A DNA stretch of 64,000 nt from Linanthus parryae (Eukaryota; Streptophyta; Magnoliopsida; Ericales; Polemoniaceae). The notes below the pieces were generated by a model. The model did not search any database. It saw nothing but the letters and a program-made list of their open reading frames with translations, and was not told the DNA's origin. This document shows, one piece after another, positions 22,362 through 33,539 of the stretch (its first letter is position 1; the number at the start of each line of letters is the position of its first letter). The position numbers were made by a program, and so were the translations under genes. The stretch covers positions 112,635,057 through 112,699,056 of the forward strand of contig JALGPY010000001.1 of the NCBI GenBank assembly GCA_023055425.1. Direction: 5' to 3'.

Positions 22362-25212
22362 TGAGATACACTTGGTCAAATAACAGAATTTCTGGCAATG
22401 TTAGAGGAAAATTCAATAGACTGTTGGCTAATGCAGAGTGGAGAGTGAGTACCCTAACTGCATGGTCATTATTCATAAATGAGATCATTGCAGGCTCTGA
22501 CCAATGTCCCTCGGTCATTGACACTCGCCCCATGAAAACAAATTAAGGTACCAGTTCAAAATAGAGAATTATGACCATCCTCAATTTAGTGAGGGTTAAA
22601 CAAGGGCGGAGTTTCACTAGCTCTGGCTCATCCATGTTCAAAGTTCAAAAGAAGCTCTATGAATGCATACATCACTTTAGAAGGTGTAGCAAAAATGAAT
22701 TTGGCAATACCAAGGAGAAGATCAGGAGGATTAAAGAGAAAATTCTTGTTGTTCAATTGAAACCTCCTCCCCTGAGTTGGAAGCTGAATAGAGTGCATTG
22801 AAAAAACAACTCAAAGAAGAAGAATATATATAGAGAGAGAGAGAGATGAGAGTTTATGGCTTCAAAAATCCATACTTCTACATTTCAAATTGGAAGATCA
22901 AAATTTAAAGTTCTTCCATACCAACACTATCCAAAGAAGAGGGTGGAATGCTATTGTGAGAATTCAAAATGCAGGGAAGATTGGGTAGACAATTTTTACG
23001 GAATCCAAGATAGTTTTTTCCAGTACTTCCAAAGCCTCTTCCATGAACAGTCTAGACCTGAGCCGAGATGGTGCTGAAATGTCTGTCTCCATTCATTACT
23101 GAGAGTATGAATGAGGACTTGTGCAAAATCCCAAGCATTAAAGAACTCAAAAGAGCTGTGTTTAAGCTAGGCCCCTCCAAAGCATCAGGAGTGGACGGTT
23201 TCAATGGTAATTTCTATCAAAGTCAATGGGATACTATACACTTGGATCTTGCTATTGCTATTCATAATTTCTTTAGTAGTCCTTTCTTGCTAAAAATTTG
23301 GAACCAAACATTAATAGCCTTGATTCCAAAAGTCTCTCATCCAAAAAGCCCAGCTGATTTTAGGCCTACAAGCCTATGCAATTTCTGTTATAAAGAGATT
23401 GCAAAAGTTCTTGCTAGCAGTTTAAAGTCTATCCTGAAGATTATCTCTAGCGAAGCCCAAGGTGTATTTGTGCCGAATAGGCTGATACACGATAACCTAA
23501 TTATATCTCATGAAATTTTCAATTATGTCCAGAAGAAGAAGTCTGGGAGAGTGGGGTGTATGGCAGTCAAGCTAGACTTTGTCAAAGGCTATGATAGAGT
23601 TTCTTGGAGTTTCTTGGAAGCTGTTATGTTAAAGTTAGGCTTCTGTACTAAATGGACAAACTTGATTATCCAATGTGTGGTTATTGTCTCCTCTGCAATA
23701 TTCATAAATGGTCATCATACCCCTTTCTTCTCCCCTCAAAGAGGCCTAAGACAGGGGGATCCCCCAACCCCTATCACTTTGTTTTGATAGCTGATGTCTT
23801 CTCCAAGATGCTGTCCCAAGCTCTGCAATCATACTCAATGTCAGGAATCAAGATTAGTAGGCAAGCTATCCGCATATCTCATCTGTTGTTTGCCGATGAT
23901 GCAATAATGTTGCTACAGAATAAAGAAGAAGAGGTATACAAGTTTCGCCAGATAGTGTCCAGTTTTGAAAACCCCTCAGGCATGAAAATAAGTTTTCAAA
24001 AAACCAGTGTCTTATACTCTCCCAATACTTCAGCTGAGTTAAAGAATCAATTTTTTGCAAAGTTAGTTATTCATGAGATGTCAACAGAAGCCAAATACCT
24101 GGGTCTTCCTCTGTTTTGGGAAAAGACCAGAACATAGGCTGGAAAGTTCATAGTAGAAAGAGTAAGAGCCAAGCTCAAAGGCAGGAAATGGATGTTTCTC
24201 TTCCAAGAGGTAAAGAGGTGTTAATAAAATATGTGGCTCAGGCCATTCCAAGCTATATTATGCAATGTTTCCTCCTTCCAAATGATTTGTTCAAAAATAT
24301 AAATCAAATTACACAGAACTTCTGGTGGAGCGGGAAGGTTGATAAAAAGTCCTACGTAGCTTAGACAAGATCACATTCCTTAAATGAAAAGGAGGCCTGG
24401 GATTTAGGGATTCAACTCTTTTAATAATGCACTTTTTGTTAAGGTAGGTGGAGATTAATGCAGTGTCCTGAGTCTCTTTTGGCAAGATTTCTCAAAAGCA
24501 TCTATTATCCAAATGGGGATTTCCTAGCTGCAAAAAGAGGCACTACAAGAAGTTGGGCTTGGAGTAGTATTCTAGCTTTTAGAGAGCTCTCAAAGAAGCA
24601 CGGAAAGTGAAAATTTAGTGTAGGTAACATAGTGTTAATCCAAGATAATTGGACCAACCAGAGCTCTGGTGCTGCGTTATCAATTTCAGCAGCTTGGGCC
24701 AAAAAGAAAGTGGTTGAGCTTATTAGCCCCAATGTCAGATCTTGTAAGGCCATTGTCATAAAAAATGTCTTTCCCCCAGAGACATCAAAAGCCATTCTTA
24801 AAAACACCCTATCTCATTTTCAACATGAAGATGTCATTCATTGTCCTTTGACTACCTATGGGAGATATTTTGTCAAATATGGATATGGTGCTCTTATTAT
24901 TTCAGCTCAAAACAACTATCCCTACTCCTTTGGTGGATCCCACCTTATAAAAGAGCATAGTTGGAAACTGTGATGGTCTCTTAATATTCCATATAAGTTG
25001 AAGCACTTTGTTTGGAAGCTTAGCAATGCTTTGCCCTCAAAGGAAAATCTCCACAAGCGAATCAAAGCTATCTCTCCCATTTCTCAAAAAAATGAGAAGA
25101 AGCTATCTCTCCCATTTGCTATATTTGTGAAACATGAAGTGGAGACAAGTAATCACATTTTGTTTAGATGCTTCTAGATCAGACCTTTCTAGTTTGGCTA
25201 CCTAGGATCCAT
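22362..25212 (+). pseudogene. LINE endonuclease end, RT and zf-RVT region
   Basis: After the copia insertion the frame resumes with RYTWSNNRISG and LANAEWR of the endonuclease. The RT occupies 23068..24137 in two frames. Visible blocks are KASGVDGFNGNFYQ, SPADFRPTSLCN, AQGVFVPNRLIHDN, VKLDFVKGYDRVSW, RGLRQGDPP, and the catalytic LLFADDAIMLL near 23890. The second block of the RT is read after a shift near 23780. Downstream, 24116..24364 holds the thumb segment (LIKYVAQAIPSYIMQCF). A decayed zf-RVT region lies at about 24970..25190. Many stops are present. Confidence 0.85.
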
Positions 25213-25217
25213 AGATA

Positions 25218-25772
25218 ATGGGTGGGATGTTGAGTTCAACTAAGGCGCTGGTAGATAGATATGTTGTGTTTTTTGTTTTGATTCTGCGTTTTGGTAATAT
25301 TGGGTATTTATCAGATGAAACTCGTAGAATCCGGAATCTACTAGTATTCTTTATTGGTTTATTTCCTAATATTGGTGCAGTTAGGATTACTTGGAGAGCA
25401 AGTCGATGTAGCCTATTTATAGGCGGCTCTACAATAGTTATAATTGAGGAGAGGAGTGGTGAGAGAGAATTGGTAAGAGATATCTTTGAGCGGATGTGAG
25501 AGGTTAGGGTTTCATACATGTAGTCTATGAGGAGGAAAGTACCGCGTCGACGTAGTCAGCGGATTGAGCTGTCTCTCTCCTATGATGTGTTCCCTCATTG
25601 ATATAGTGAAATTCTCCTCCTCCCGTGGATGTAGGCGGTTTTTCCGAACCACGTTAAATTCTTGTGTGTCGTTTTTCTTCTCTTAAATTGCGTGTGTTGA
25701 GTGCGTGATCGTGTGGCGCGTGTTTTTGCTTCCGTTGCGGCGGGAATTCGAATTGACAAATAATTCCCAACA
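25218..25772 (-). repeat. Solo LTR in the LINE
   Basis: On the minus strand it runs TGTTGGGAATTATTTG to CCCACCCA(T). It is flanked by AGATA on the plus strand at 25213..25217 and 25773..25777. One extra base at the left end makes the LTR end imperfect. LINE-derived sequence is found on both sides. There is no internal region, so it is a solo LTR left by recombination. The superfamily cannot be told. Confidence 0.6.
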
Positions 25773-25791
25773 AGATATGGAAGAGAAAGTT

Positions 25792-26992
25792 CACTACTAG
25801 AAAAGTTGTTAGAAACGGCGCTTCCAAACCGCCGTTAAGAAGCATAAAACCGCTGTTTCAAACACTTACGGCTGTTACAACGACGGTTGGACAAGTGTCG
25901 TTAAATTAAGTGTCGTAAGAAAGTTCACGGCGGTTAGTTGCGAGCGCTGTAAGTATTAACAGTGGGTGGGCCTTAGCGCCGTAAAGTTTAACGGAGGTTG
26001 TACAAAAAGCACCTTATATATTTTTTATTTACTCAGAAAAATCTGATTTTTATCAATTTGAAAGTTCTAAACCCGGATTTTTATCTATGTTTGGCCTACC
26101 CTCCTTTTTTCAACCCATATTTCAACATTTCTTCCCAAATTTTCAATCAGTTTCCTTCAACCCATACTTCAAAGTTTTGTTTCTCCAGATCTTCAACACT
26201 CGATTTCTAACAACCCATTTGTGGGCATATTTATCTAGAGAGAAAGAAAAACATAGAGGGTGTGAGACTGGGTGAACACAGAGAGAGAGAGGGGGGGTGA
26301 GAATGTGTGACAGAAAGTGAGGGGACTGAGAGATAGTGGGGGAGAAAGATGGAGATAGAGAAGGAGAGACGGAGAAAGAGGGGGATCGAGCACCCAAATG
26401 GAGAAGAGATGGAGAAAACAAATATAGTAGAGAAATAGGTAAAGATGAAGAAAGAGTGAGAGAGAGAGAGATGGAGAAAATAGATCGGGGATGAAGAAAG
26501 AGGGAGAGAAAGAGATGAAGAGATCGAAGGAGGAAGAAGTTGTACACGTGAAGGAGAAACCCACCACCACCATGCCACCATCGAAGGAAGGAAGGAGTAC
26601 GTGAGAAAGAAGAGGGAGAGGGAAGGAAGATGAGCGCCGCACCGAAAGTGTGAGGAGCGAGAGAAGCTCATTTATAATGTAGGGTTTTCTATCCGACGGT
26701 CTAGATTAAATCTTGGTAAAAATAACACAAACGACGCTTTTTATACAACCGCTGAAAGTTTAACGACGCTTGTGTCTAAACCGTCTTTATTATTAACGGT
26801 GCTTTTCTATAAACTGCCGTATACAATAACACTAACGGCAGTTTGCCATATTCCGCCGTATTTTAAATCACACTTAGGGCACTTTTTTGGTAACCGTTGT
26901 AACAGCGGTTTTTGGCTAACCGCCGTATATAGGATCTTAAAAACGGCGGACCCATTTTAAAAGCGCCGTTTCAGGCAATTTTTCTAGTCGTG
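25792..26992. mobile_element. Non-autonomous CACTA (En/Spm) element
   Basis: The left end is CACTACTAGAAAAGTTG and the right end, read on the minus strand, is CACGACTAGAAAAATTG. The 3-bp duplication GTT lies at 25789..25791 and 26993..26995, as expected for CACTA elements. Subterminal regions at both ends are packed with short CCGCCGTT, ACGGCGCTT and AACCGCCG words in both orientations, which is the transposase-binding architecture of this superfamily. The centre (about 26270..26530) is GA-rich low-complexity DNA. No transposase is encoded, so movement would need an autonomous partner. Confidence 0.9.
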
Positions 26993-26995
26993 GTT

Positions 26996-27722
26996 AAAGA
27001 GCAAAGTTATGCTCAGGAGTGGGTATAGAAGATAATTTTGGGTTGCTGGTTCATCTGAAAAATCAGAAATGAATTTCTTTTTCAGCACAGTGAGGTCAAG
27101 CCTGATCAAGCTATCAAGAGATATAAGCTCTCTCAAAATCTGTCCTGGAAAGATCATGTCCAAATCCTTTATCTTTCCCCACCTAGAAAACTAAATAGAA
27201 GGGATGAGACTGTGAGAAATGTTTAGAAAAAAAACCTCCTCAAGGCCTCCTCAAGGTAAACTGTGATGCTAGCTGGAGCCAAGCTAAACAAGAGGGCTTC
27301 ATGGCTTGGATCATGAGAGATGAGTATGGAATGTTGGTTGTAGATCAGTAGTGTAATATGATTGCCTGCTCCTTGTTGATGGAAGAAGGGCTTGCCATGA
27401 GAGAACCATGTGCAGGTACAACTGAATACCAGAATATTTGCATATTGGAATTAGACAACCAATCCCTGGTTCAAATGATATACAATGAGCTAGTGTGGTC
27501 TTGGAAAGTAGAACATATTGTTGGTGATATTAGATGTTAACTTTTTCATAGAAACATTCAGAGTTGCATGGATTAGTAGAGAAGCTACCTGTAAATGGGT
27601 AGTTTCTTTGCAGACTGAAGTGTGGTTTAACTTGGAACTGGGTGGATTGTCCCCCAGAACTAGCCAAGAAGCTAGAGGTAGATTGTTATAGTCCTCGTTT
27701 GAATTTTGGTTGGTACAAAAAA
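26996..27722 (+). pseudogene. LINE 3' end with RNase H-like domain
   Basis: After the CACTA element the LINE resumes. The frame near 27255 reads VNCDASWSQAKQEGFMAWIMRDEYG, the first catalytic aspartate segment of the plant LINE RNase H-like (RVT_3) domain. A later segment LDNQSLVQMIYNE follows. In-frame stops at several sites destroy it. The coding end (ELAKKLEVDCYSPR) precedes a short A-run near 27715, taken as the LINE tail. Confidence 0.7.
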
Positions 27723-28357
27723 AGAATCTTTAAATCACCGTATGGTTTGAAGTAAGCTTTCGAATCTCAAATGAATTATTTATGAAAAAATCGATAGTTG
27801 CCTTTATTATAAACAAGTCTTAACCCCACGCCATAACACAGACTGTGTATGTTCGATAGTACTTTAATATTTTGTTGTCAAATACGTCTTGCGCACAATT
27901 AGAATGAGCGACGGACCAAGAGCGCTTCAAATTCAATATTGGGATATTATGGAAAAGGATTTTATAGAATAATTGTCAAGTGAAATTAATGTTAAGTTAT
28001 ATTATAAATTAGCGACACTATACATAAATACCAATATAAAAGTGATATAAGTAACTTGTAAAAAAGATTTGACATTATTGAATGATTATGAATGATGTGA
28101 TTGTATGCATAGTGTTGGTCAAAAATGATCAAGTAACTTATGGACTAAATAATATTTGAAGTTGTTAAATAGCACCCAAATATCTCTCATCTCAGAAACG
28201 AATAGTTTTTGGTAGATATCTTCAATGTTGCTAGAGTAGTGTTATCTTGTATGTTGCGTTCATCAAGGAATGCTTCATTGGCCTTCAAACATAACGACGG
28301 TCTTATTTTTGTTGCTCGAAGTGGGAGCTACTCTTCAACAGTCTTGTTGCCAAGGAA
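27723..28357. other. Spacer without recognisable gene
   Basis: AT-rich sequence between the LINE tail and the next copia LTR. No coherent open frame or repeat was seen. Confidence 0.4.
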
Positions 28358-28362
28358 ACACA

Positions 28363-28507
28363 TGTTATGATATATGTATAGTATTTGTCCCACATCGCTC
28401 TAGCATGTTATTTTAACTTATTGTATAGTCTATTTATACGACCCCTTGTACACTAATATACTTAAGTTTAATAAAAAGATTATTCCACTTCTCTCAGTTT
28501 TGTATCA
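28363..28507 (+). repeat. copia 5' LTR
   Basis: Runs TGTTATGATATATG to TTTTGTATCA and contains the TTGTCCCACATCGC and TACGACCCCTTGTACACTA landmarks shared with the other two copies. Confidence 0.85.
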
Positions 28508-28521
28508 TGATATCAGAGCCC
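28508..28521 (+). other. copia primer-binding site
   Basis: TGATATCAGAGCCC directly after the LTR resembles the initiator tRNA-Met site TGGTATCAGAGCCC with one change. Confidence 0.8.
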
Positions 28522-28687
28522 CTACGATCTTAGGGTTTCAATAAGAGTATGCTAGTCTCCACGCTCCCACTCGCAGGAATGTGCCAGCTCTCGCACTAGT
28601 TGCTCATGTTGGCGATTCTTTTGATCACCCATCTAAGACTTTACAGTCTGAAAATGCTATGCTTAAAAACGTCTTCTGGACCATATA

Positions 28688-29335
28688 TTGAAGCAGGAAA
28701 CTCATGATTCTCTCTATGCCACATCTAATACGAAGTTTGGTTCTTTGACTCCGGATGTTGTAATCATAAGACTTCTAATTCTACATCTTTTAGCTCACAG
28801 ACAGACGGGCCAGAGATTTCTACGATTCATACATCTGAGGGGACTCGTATGTGAGCTACTCACGAAGGGCTTGTTTCTCAGGGTAACTTGTCACTACCAT
28901 ATGTTCTCTTGGTTCCTGATCTCACTATGAATCTGATATATGTTGGTCAGATATGTGAACTCGGATTTGATGTGACATATTCTACTACCGGGTGTCGTGT
29001 TCAAGATCCTGAGACAGAGAAGATTCTCGGAGTTGGTCGAAAGAATGGTCGTTTATATGAGTTCACTAGTCTGAAGCTTCCACCTTCCTCGTGACGCAGT
29101 CTGCTGCTTCTGTAAGTTCACATGAATCGCTCATTATTTGGCATTCCAGGCTTGGTCATGCCTCTTTTGGTGTCTTACATAAACTTTCTTCTAGTGGAAA
29201 TCTTGGTCCAGTTCAAAGTGAGCATTTTGAATGTCTTCTATGCCAGTTAGTTAAACAGTCAACATTACCTTTCAATAAAAGTATGACAGCCTCTTCAGCT
29301 CCTTTTGAATTAATTCATTTTGACGTTTGGGGTCC
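28688..29335 (+). pseudogene. copia protease end and pre-integrase
   Basis: 28888..29094 reads the VLLVPDLTMNLIYVGQICELGFDV segment that follows the copia protease, then GRKNGRLYEF. 29091..29335 reads IWHSRLGHASFGVLHKL (GAG-pre-integrase), the CLLCQLVKQ zinc segment and FELIHFDVWGPY, which holds the first integrase aspartate. The integrase is cut here by the duplicated block and resumes at 30869. Gag itself is almost entirely missing. Confidence 0.82.
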
Positions 29336-29383
29336 TTATTGCTTGTGCAGAACTGACTGATCAAAAAGGTCGCCTCCACCCCA

Positions 29384-30115
29384 TTGGAGACCAACCTGAA
29401 GCTTACACCCTGGGAGGGTGAACAGTTATTTGATCCTACTGAGTATCGACAAATTATGGGTAGCCTAGTTCATCTCATGGTCACTCGTCCCGACATAACT
29501 TATGCTGTTCATCAGGTTAGTCTATTTTTGACTGCTCTTCACTCTACACATTATGCTGATGTCCTTCGTATTCTTCGGTATGTGAAAGGTACACTATTTC
29601 ATAGTCTATATTTTTCTGCTGAGTCTATACCCGTTTTACATATATGGGTTTTCAGATGCAGATTGGGCTAGTGATCCTACTGATAGACGTTCTACTATGA
29701 TGTGTAGTTTCTTCTTGGGCAACTCGCTTATCTCCTGGTGCAGCAAGAAGCAAACTGTCGTTGCTCGGTCCAACACAAAAGTTGAGTATTGCGCATTAGC
29801 TGATGCTACACAGGAGCTTATCTGGCTACGATGGTAAGTGTCTGATATGGGAATGACACACTCCGGTGCTACTACTATATGTTGTGACAACCGCATCGCC
29901 ATCCATATTGCTCACAATGATGTTTTTCATGCTCGAACGAAACACATTGAGATAGATTGTCACTTTACACGCCATCATCTTCGTGCTAGCACAGTTCACC
30001 TAAAGTTTGTGTCTTCGTCAAATCATACTGCCAATACTCATACGAAGTCTCATACGCGTGGACGTTTTTGCAACTTAGTCTCCAAACTTCCGGTTATCAC
30101 GACAACTTCTGTTTA
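29384..30115 (+). pseudogene. copia RNase H, copy A
   Basis: Frames at 29384..29671 and 29838..30116, with a broken middle, read YRQIMGSLVHLMVTRPDITYAV, RILRYVKGTLFHSL, FSDADW-like sequence, STKVEYCALADATQEL-like sequence, CCDNRIAIHIAHNDVFHARTKH and the C-terminal FVSSSNHTANTHTKS end. It is about as decayed as copy B. Confidence 0.8.
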
Positions 30116-30123
30116 AGGATGGC

Positions 30124-30265
30124 TGTTATATATGTATACTATTTGTCCCACATCGCGCTAGCATTTTATTTTCACTTCTTGTATAGTCTATTAATACGAC
30201 CCCTTGTACACTACTTTACTTAAGTTGAATAACAAGATTATTCCACTTCTCTTAGTTTTGTATGA
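30124..30265 (+). repeat. copia LTR inside the duplicated block
   Basis: TGTTATATATGTATAC to TTTTGTATGA. It corresponds to the 3' LTR at 33398..33539. Confidence 0.85.
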
Positions 30266-30868
30266 ACGCGCATGAGTATATAGAAAGAAGTATTTTAGAC
30301 GAATTAATTCTGAGGGAAAGAACTTTATGGAATAAACAAAAAAGTGAACTTACAGTGTTTGATATCTCGCTCAGTCTATTTGCAGCTCCCTTTGCCTTTA
30401 AGCTTAGTTTTCGTTCACCCGTTGTGCTCTTGGTCTGTGATTCTGGGAGGTTCTTTTCCATATGGATACACTGGTCTTGCGTCTGTGGGTAAAGAATGAA
30501 ACCACTCAAATCGAGCTTAGTGAAAACTATAAGTTGAAATAGTAGGTTTTGTAATCTTGACGTGAGGAATTGAAGCAAATTTGGGCTTACTATAAGACTC
30601 TTTTGGTGGAGGCATTAGTTGTAAGGACGAACCTGTAAATCAACTTATCGTGACCATGTTTGTGTGTTAACGACATGGAAAGATAGATCATATTTTAAAG
30701 TGAACCTATCCATGTTTGTGTGTTAACGACATGGAAAGATAGATCATATGTTAAAGTGAACCTATATGTTGGGAAGAAAAATGTGGGACATCTATCTATA
30801 TCTATCTATATATACTATATAAAAGCAAAGAGTTGCCGAGGTTGAACATCTGTTCTCCATTTAGCATT
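30266..30868. repeat. Duplicated flanking DNA, copy A
   Basis: Matches 33540..34099, which is genomic DNA beyond the 3' LTR. The frame beginning MNAHEYIERS(I/L)LDELILRERTLW is preserved in both copies, but I do not recognise it and it lacks support as a gene. Confidence 0.7.
30654..30765. repeat. 56-bp tandem repeat
   Basis: Two direct units starting CCATGTTTGTGTGTTAACG at 30654 and 30710. Copy B of the surrounding block has one unit. Confidence 0.85.
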
Positions 30869-31572
30869 GACTTCACCAAATATACTTAGATATATCTCAT
30901 GAAAAACCATTCTGAACTTCCCATTCATCATGAGTTTGCTGCCATGGTGAAACCCAATTTTCTCATACCATCAAAGTCTTTCGGGCTGATAATGCAGGAG
31001 AATACACAGACACTCGATTTCTTGCAGGTATTCACACTAAAGGGACCTTTCCGCAACACACATGCCCTGGAACTTCCCAACAAAATGGTCGTGCAGAGCG
31101 TAAGCATTGTCACATACTTGACTCCGTACGTGCCCTGCTCATATCTTTTTCTCGTCCTGAACGTTTTAGGGGGGAGGCTGCTCTCACTACTATCTATACT
31201 ATAAACCGTGTTCATACTCCCACCATATAAAATATGACGCCGTATGAGAAGCTTTATGAAGTGCCTCTTGATTACACAACACTTCGCGTGTTTGGATGTG
31301 TGTTTCTTGTGCCTCTACAGCCTCACGAAAACAATAAGTTAGAACCTCGTTCTCTCATATGTTGTGTTCTTGGCTATGGAATTGAGAACAAAGGATATCT
31401 TTGTTGGAACCCAGTCTCCAAATGCCTTCGTATCTCTCGACATGTGGTCTTCCGGGAAGACAAGATGTTCTCAAGTATCTCTTCATTTCATTCATCGACC
31501 TTGGTGGATAATCCTTCTTTCACCGATCCTACTTACGACCTTTCTCTGATGATTCATCTGAGCACTCTCTGA
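30869..31572 (+). pseudogene. copia integrase
   Basis: The frame resumes with DFTKYT, a stop, IYLMKNHSELPIHHEFAAMV. It then reads the second aspartate segment (ADNAGEYTDT in one frame), the SQQNGRAERKH glutamate segment, and at 31234..31572 the C-terminal MTPYEKLYEVPLDYTTLRVFGC domain. Several shifts are present. Confidence 0.82.
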
Positions 31573-32682
31573 CATGCCCATAACACTAGAATCAGTTCCC
31601 GAGACGAATTCCTCTCCTGGTGTATCCACAGACACCTTAGTTGAGCATACTATTGACCCTGAGCCACATGCTCAATCATATGAGATGTTGTTGATGATTT
31701 TGAGCATACTGATGATGATTTTGAGGAGCAAGTTGAGCTCGCGGTTGAACCTCCAGTCATTGATCCTATTGACCACGCTGATGAGACTACTGAACTTCGT
31801 CGCTCTACCAGAGAGAAAACTACACCTGCTCTATTTCATGATTTGTTATGAGTATGACCATTAAACATCCGTAACCTTAGTCGTATCGTGAAGCGATAAA
31901 TGACCCACAATGGGTAAAACCAATGGTAAATGAGTTAGTTGCTTTGGCAAATACTGAAACTTGGGATCTGGTTTGTTTACCCCCGGAAAAACCTTAGTGG
32001 GGGTGTAGATGGATATATAATGTTAAGACTCGGTCAGATGGTTGTGTTGAAAGATATAAGGCACGTTTGGTAGCGAGGGGTTTCACACAGGAATATGGTA
32101 TTGACTATGAGGAGACATTTTCCCCAGTTGCTCGACTCACCACAATTCGCACTCTGATAGTTGTGGCCGCTCAAACGCACTGGTCTTTATTCCAAATGGA
32201 TGTTAAGAATGTAATTCATAACAGTGATCTTACGGAGTAGGTGTATATGCAGCCTCCACCTGGTCTTAAAATTTCTAGCTCACAGGTATGTCGCAGGCGT
32301 CGCGCATTATCTGGTCTGAAACAAGCCCCACAAGCTTGGTTTGATAAGTTTTGTTCCACGGTACTGAAGCTTGGCTTCTCTTCTAGTGCGTATGATCCAA
32401 CTCTCTTTATTCGTCGTAACAATGGTGGAATTATCCTTTTAATTACTGGGGATGATCTTGTCGGTATTGCTAAGCTAAAAGAGTCCTTTGATCACCACTT
32501 CGAGATTAAAGACATGGGTCCTCTCAGTTATTTCTTGGGTCTTGAGGTCACTTCTCATGCTGATGGATGCTCACTATCACAGGCAAAGTATGCTTCTAAT
32601 ATTATTGCTTGTGCAGAACTGACTGATCAAAAAGGTCGCCTCCACCCCATTGGAGACCAACCTGAAGCTTACACCCTGGGAG
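31573..32682 (+). pseudogene. copia reverse transcriptase
   Basis: A decayed linker with TTPALFHD-like text leads to REAINDPQWVK, ETWDLVCLPPEKP, RYKARLVARGFTQEYGIDYEETFSPVARL and SLFQMDVKN. 32241..32687 then reads ALSGLKQAPQAWFDKF, YDPTLFIRRNNGGIILL and ITGDDLVGI. In the family the YVDDMI catalytic motif sits between the last two segments. Here it is absent, as if about 18 bp had been lost in frame. The RT would be catalytically dead even without the other stops. Confidence 0.82.
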
Positions 32683-32683
32683 G

Positions 32684-33390
32684 GTGAATAGTTATCTGAT
32701 CCTACTGAGTATCGATAAAATTGTGGGTAGCCTAGTTTATCTCATGGTCACTCGTCCCGACATAGCTTATGTTGTTCATCAGGTTAGTCTGTTTTTTACT
32801 GCTCCTCGCTCTACACATTATGCTGATGTCCTTCGTATTCTTCGGTATGTGAAAGGTACACTGTTTCACAGTCTATATTTTTCTGTTGAGTCTATACCCA
32901 TTTTACATATATGGGTTTTCAGATCCTGATTGGGCTAGTGATCCTACTGATAGACGTTCTACTATGATGTATAGATTCTTCTTGGTCAACTCGCTTATCT
33001 CCTGGTGCAGCAAGATGCAAACTCTCGTTGCTCGGTCCAACACAAAAGTTGAGTATTGTGCATTAGCTGATGCTACACAAGAGCTTATCTGGCTACGATG
33101 GTTAGTGTCTGTCTGTCTTATATGGGAATGACACACACCGGTGCTACTACTATATGTTGTGACAACCGCACCGCCATCCATATTGCTCACAATGATGCTT
33201 TCATGCTTGAACGAAACACATTGAGATAGATTGTCACTTTACACGCCATCATCTTCGTGCTAGCACAATTCATCTAAAGTTTGTGTCTTCGTCAGATCAG
33301 ACTGCCAATATTCATGCGAAGTCTCATACGCCTGGACGTTTTTGCAACTTAGTCTCCAACCTTCCGGTTATCACGAGAACTTCTGTTCAA
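32684..33390 (+). pseudogene. copia RNase H, copy B
   Basis: Frames 32684..32929 and 32886..33131 read KIVGSLVYLMVTRPDIAYVVHQV, RILRYVKGTLFHSLYF, FSDPDWASDPTDRRSTMMYRFF, and NTKVEYCALADATQELIWLRW. The C-terminus is shifted. Broken by shifts, but every main RNase H block is present. Confidence 0.82.
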
Positions 33391-33397
33391 GGACGGC

Positions 33398-33539
33398 TGT
33401 TATATATGTATAATATTTGTCCCACATCGCGCTAGCATGTTATTTTCACTTCTTGTATAGTCTATTAATACGACCCCTTGTACACTACTTTACTTGAGTT
33501 GAATAACAAGATTATTCCACTTCTCTTAGTTTTGTATGA
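33398..33539 (+). repeat. copia 3' LTR
   Basis: TGTTATATATGTATAA to TTTTGTATGA. It is followed by ACGCA, a near match to the ACACA before the 5' LTR. Confidence 0.85.

Larger units (their letters stand above)
20100..27722 (+). mobile_element. 5'-truncated LINE remnant with three nested insertions
   Basis: Pieces of one L1-type ORF2 appear in order on the plus strand: endonuclease (about 20110..20343 and 22362..22560), reverse transcriptase (about 23068..24137), thumb and zf-RVT region (about 24170..25212), and RNase H-like domain (about 27236..27640). The element ends at a short A-run near 27715. Between the pieces lie a gag-only copia element, a solo LTR and a CACTA element, each with target-site evidence. 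Numerous stops and shifts show it is dead. The 5' end is approximate and no LINE target duplication was found. Confidence 0.82.
29336..30868 (+). repeat. Duplicated block, copy A
   Basis: This 1.53-kb segment is a direct copy of 32602..34099. It contains the RT end (CAELTDQKG), RNase H, the LTR and about 600 bp of DNA that lies outside the element in copy B. It interrupts the integrase frame on both sides (DVWGPY before; DFTKYT, stop, IYLMKNHSE after). It also carries a private 56-bp tandem repeat at 30654..30765. Confidence 0.88.
28363..33539 (+). mobile_element. Degenerate Ty1/copia element with internal duplication
   Basis: Short LTRs (about 142-145 bp) occur three times: 28363..28507, 30124..30265 and 33398..33539. 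The first is followed by a TGATATCAGAGCCC primer site. The outer ends are flanked by ACACA (28358..28362) and ACGCA (33540..33544), a probable 4-of-5 target duplication. Coding remnants run gag/protease, pre-integrase, integrase, RT and RNase H on the plus strand. A second copy of RT end, RNase H, LTR and flanking DNA (29336..30868) is inserted inside the integrase. Many stops and shifts make it inactive. Confidence 0.85.

Noticed and set aside
26143..26671. Overlapping minus-strand frames rich in Ser, Leu and Phe
   Set aside because: They are translations of the GA-rich core of the CACTA element and have no domain.
28363..30265. Reading 28363..30265 as a separate complete copia element
   Set aside because: Its integrase is cut at 29335 and continues at 30869, and its 3' part is a copy of 32602 onward. 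One element with an inserted duplication explains it better.
30262..30492. Frame starting MNAHEYIERS in the duplicated copia flank (also at 33536)
   Set aside because: No recognisable family, different C-termini in the two copies, and no gene structure. Listed only as duplicated flank.
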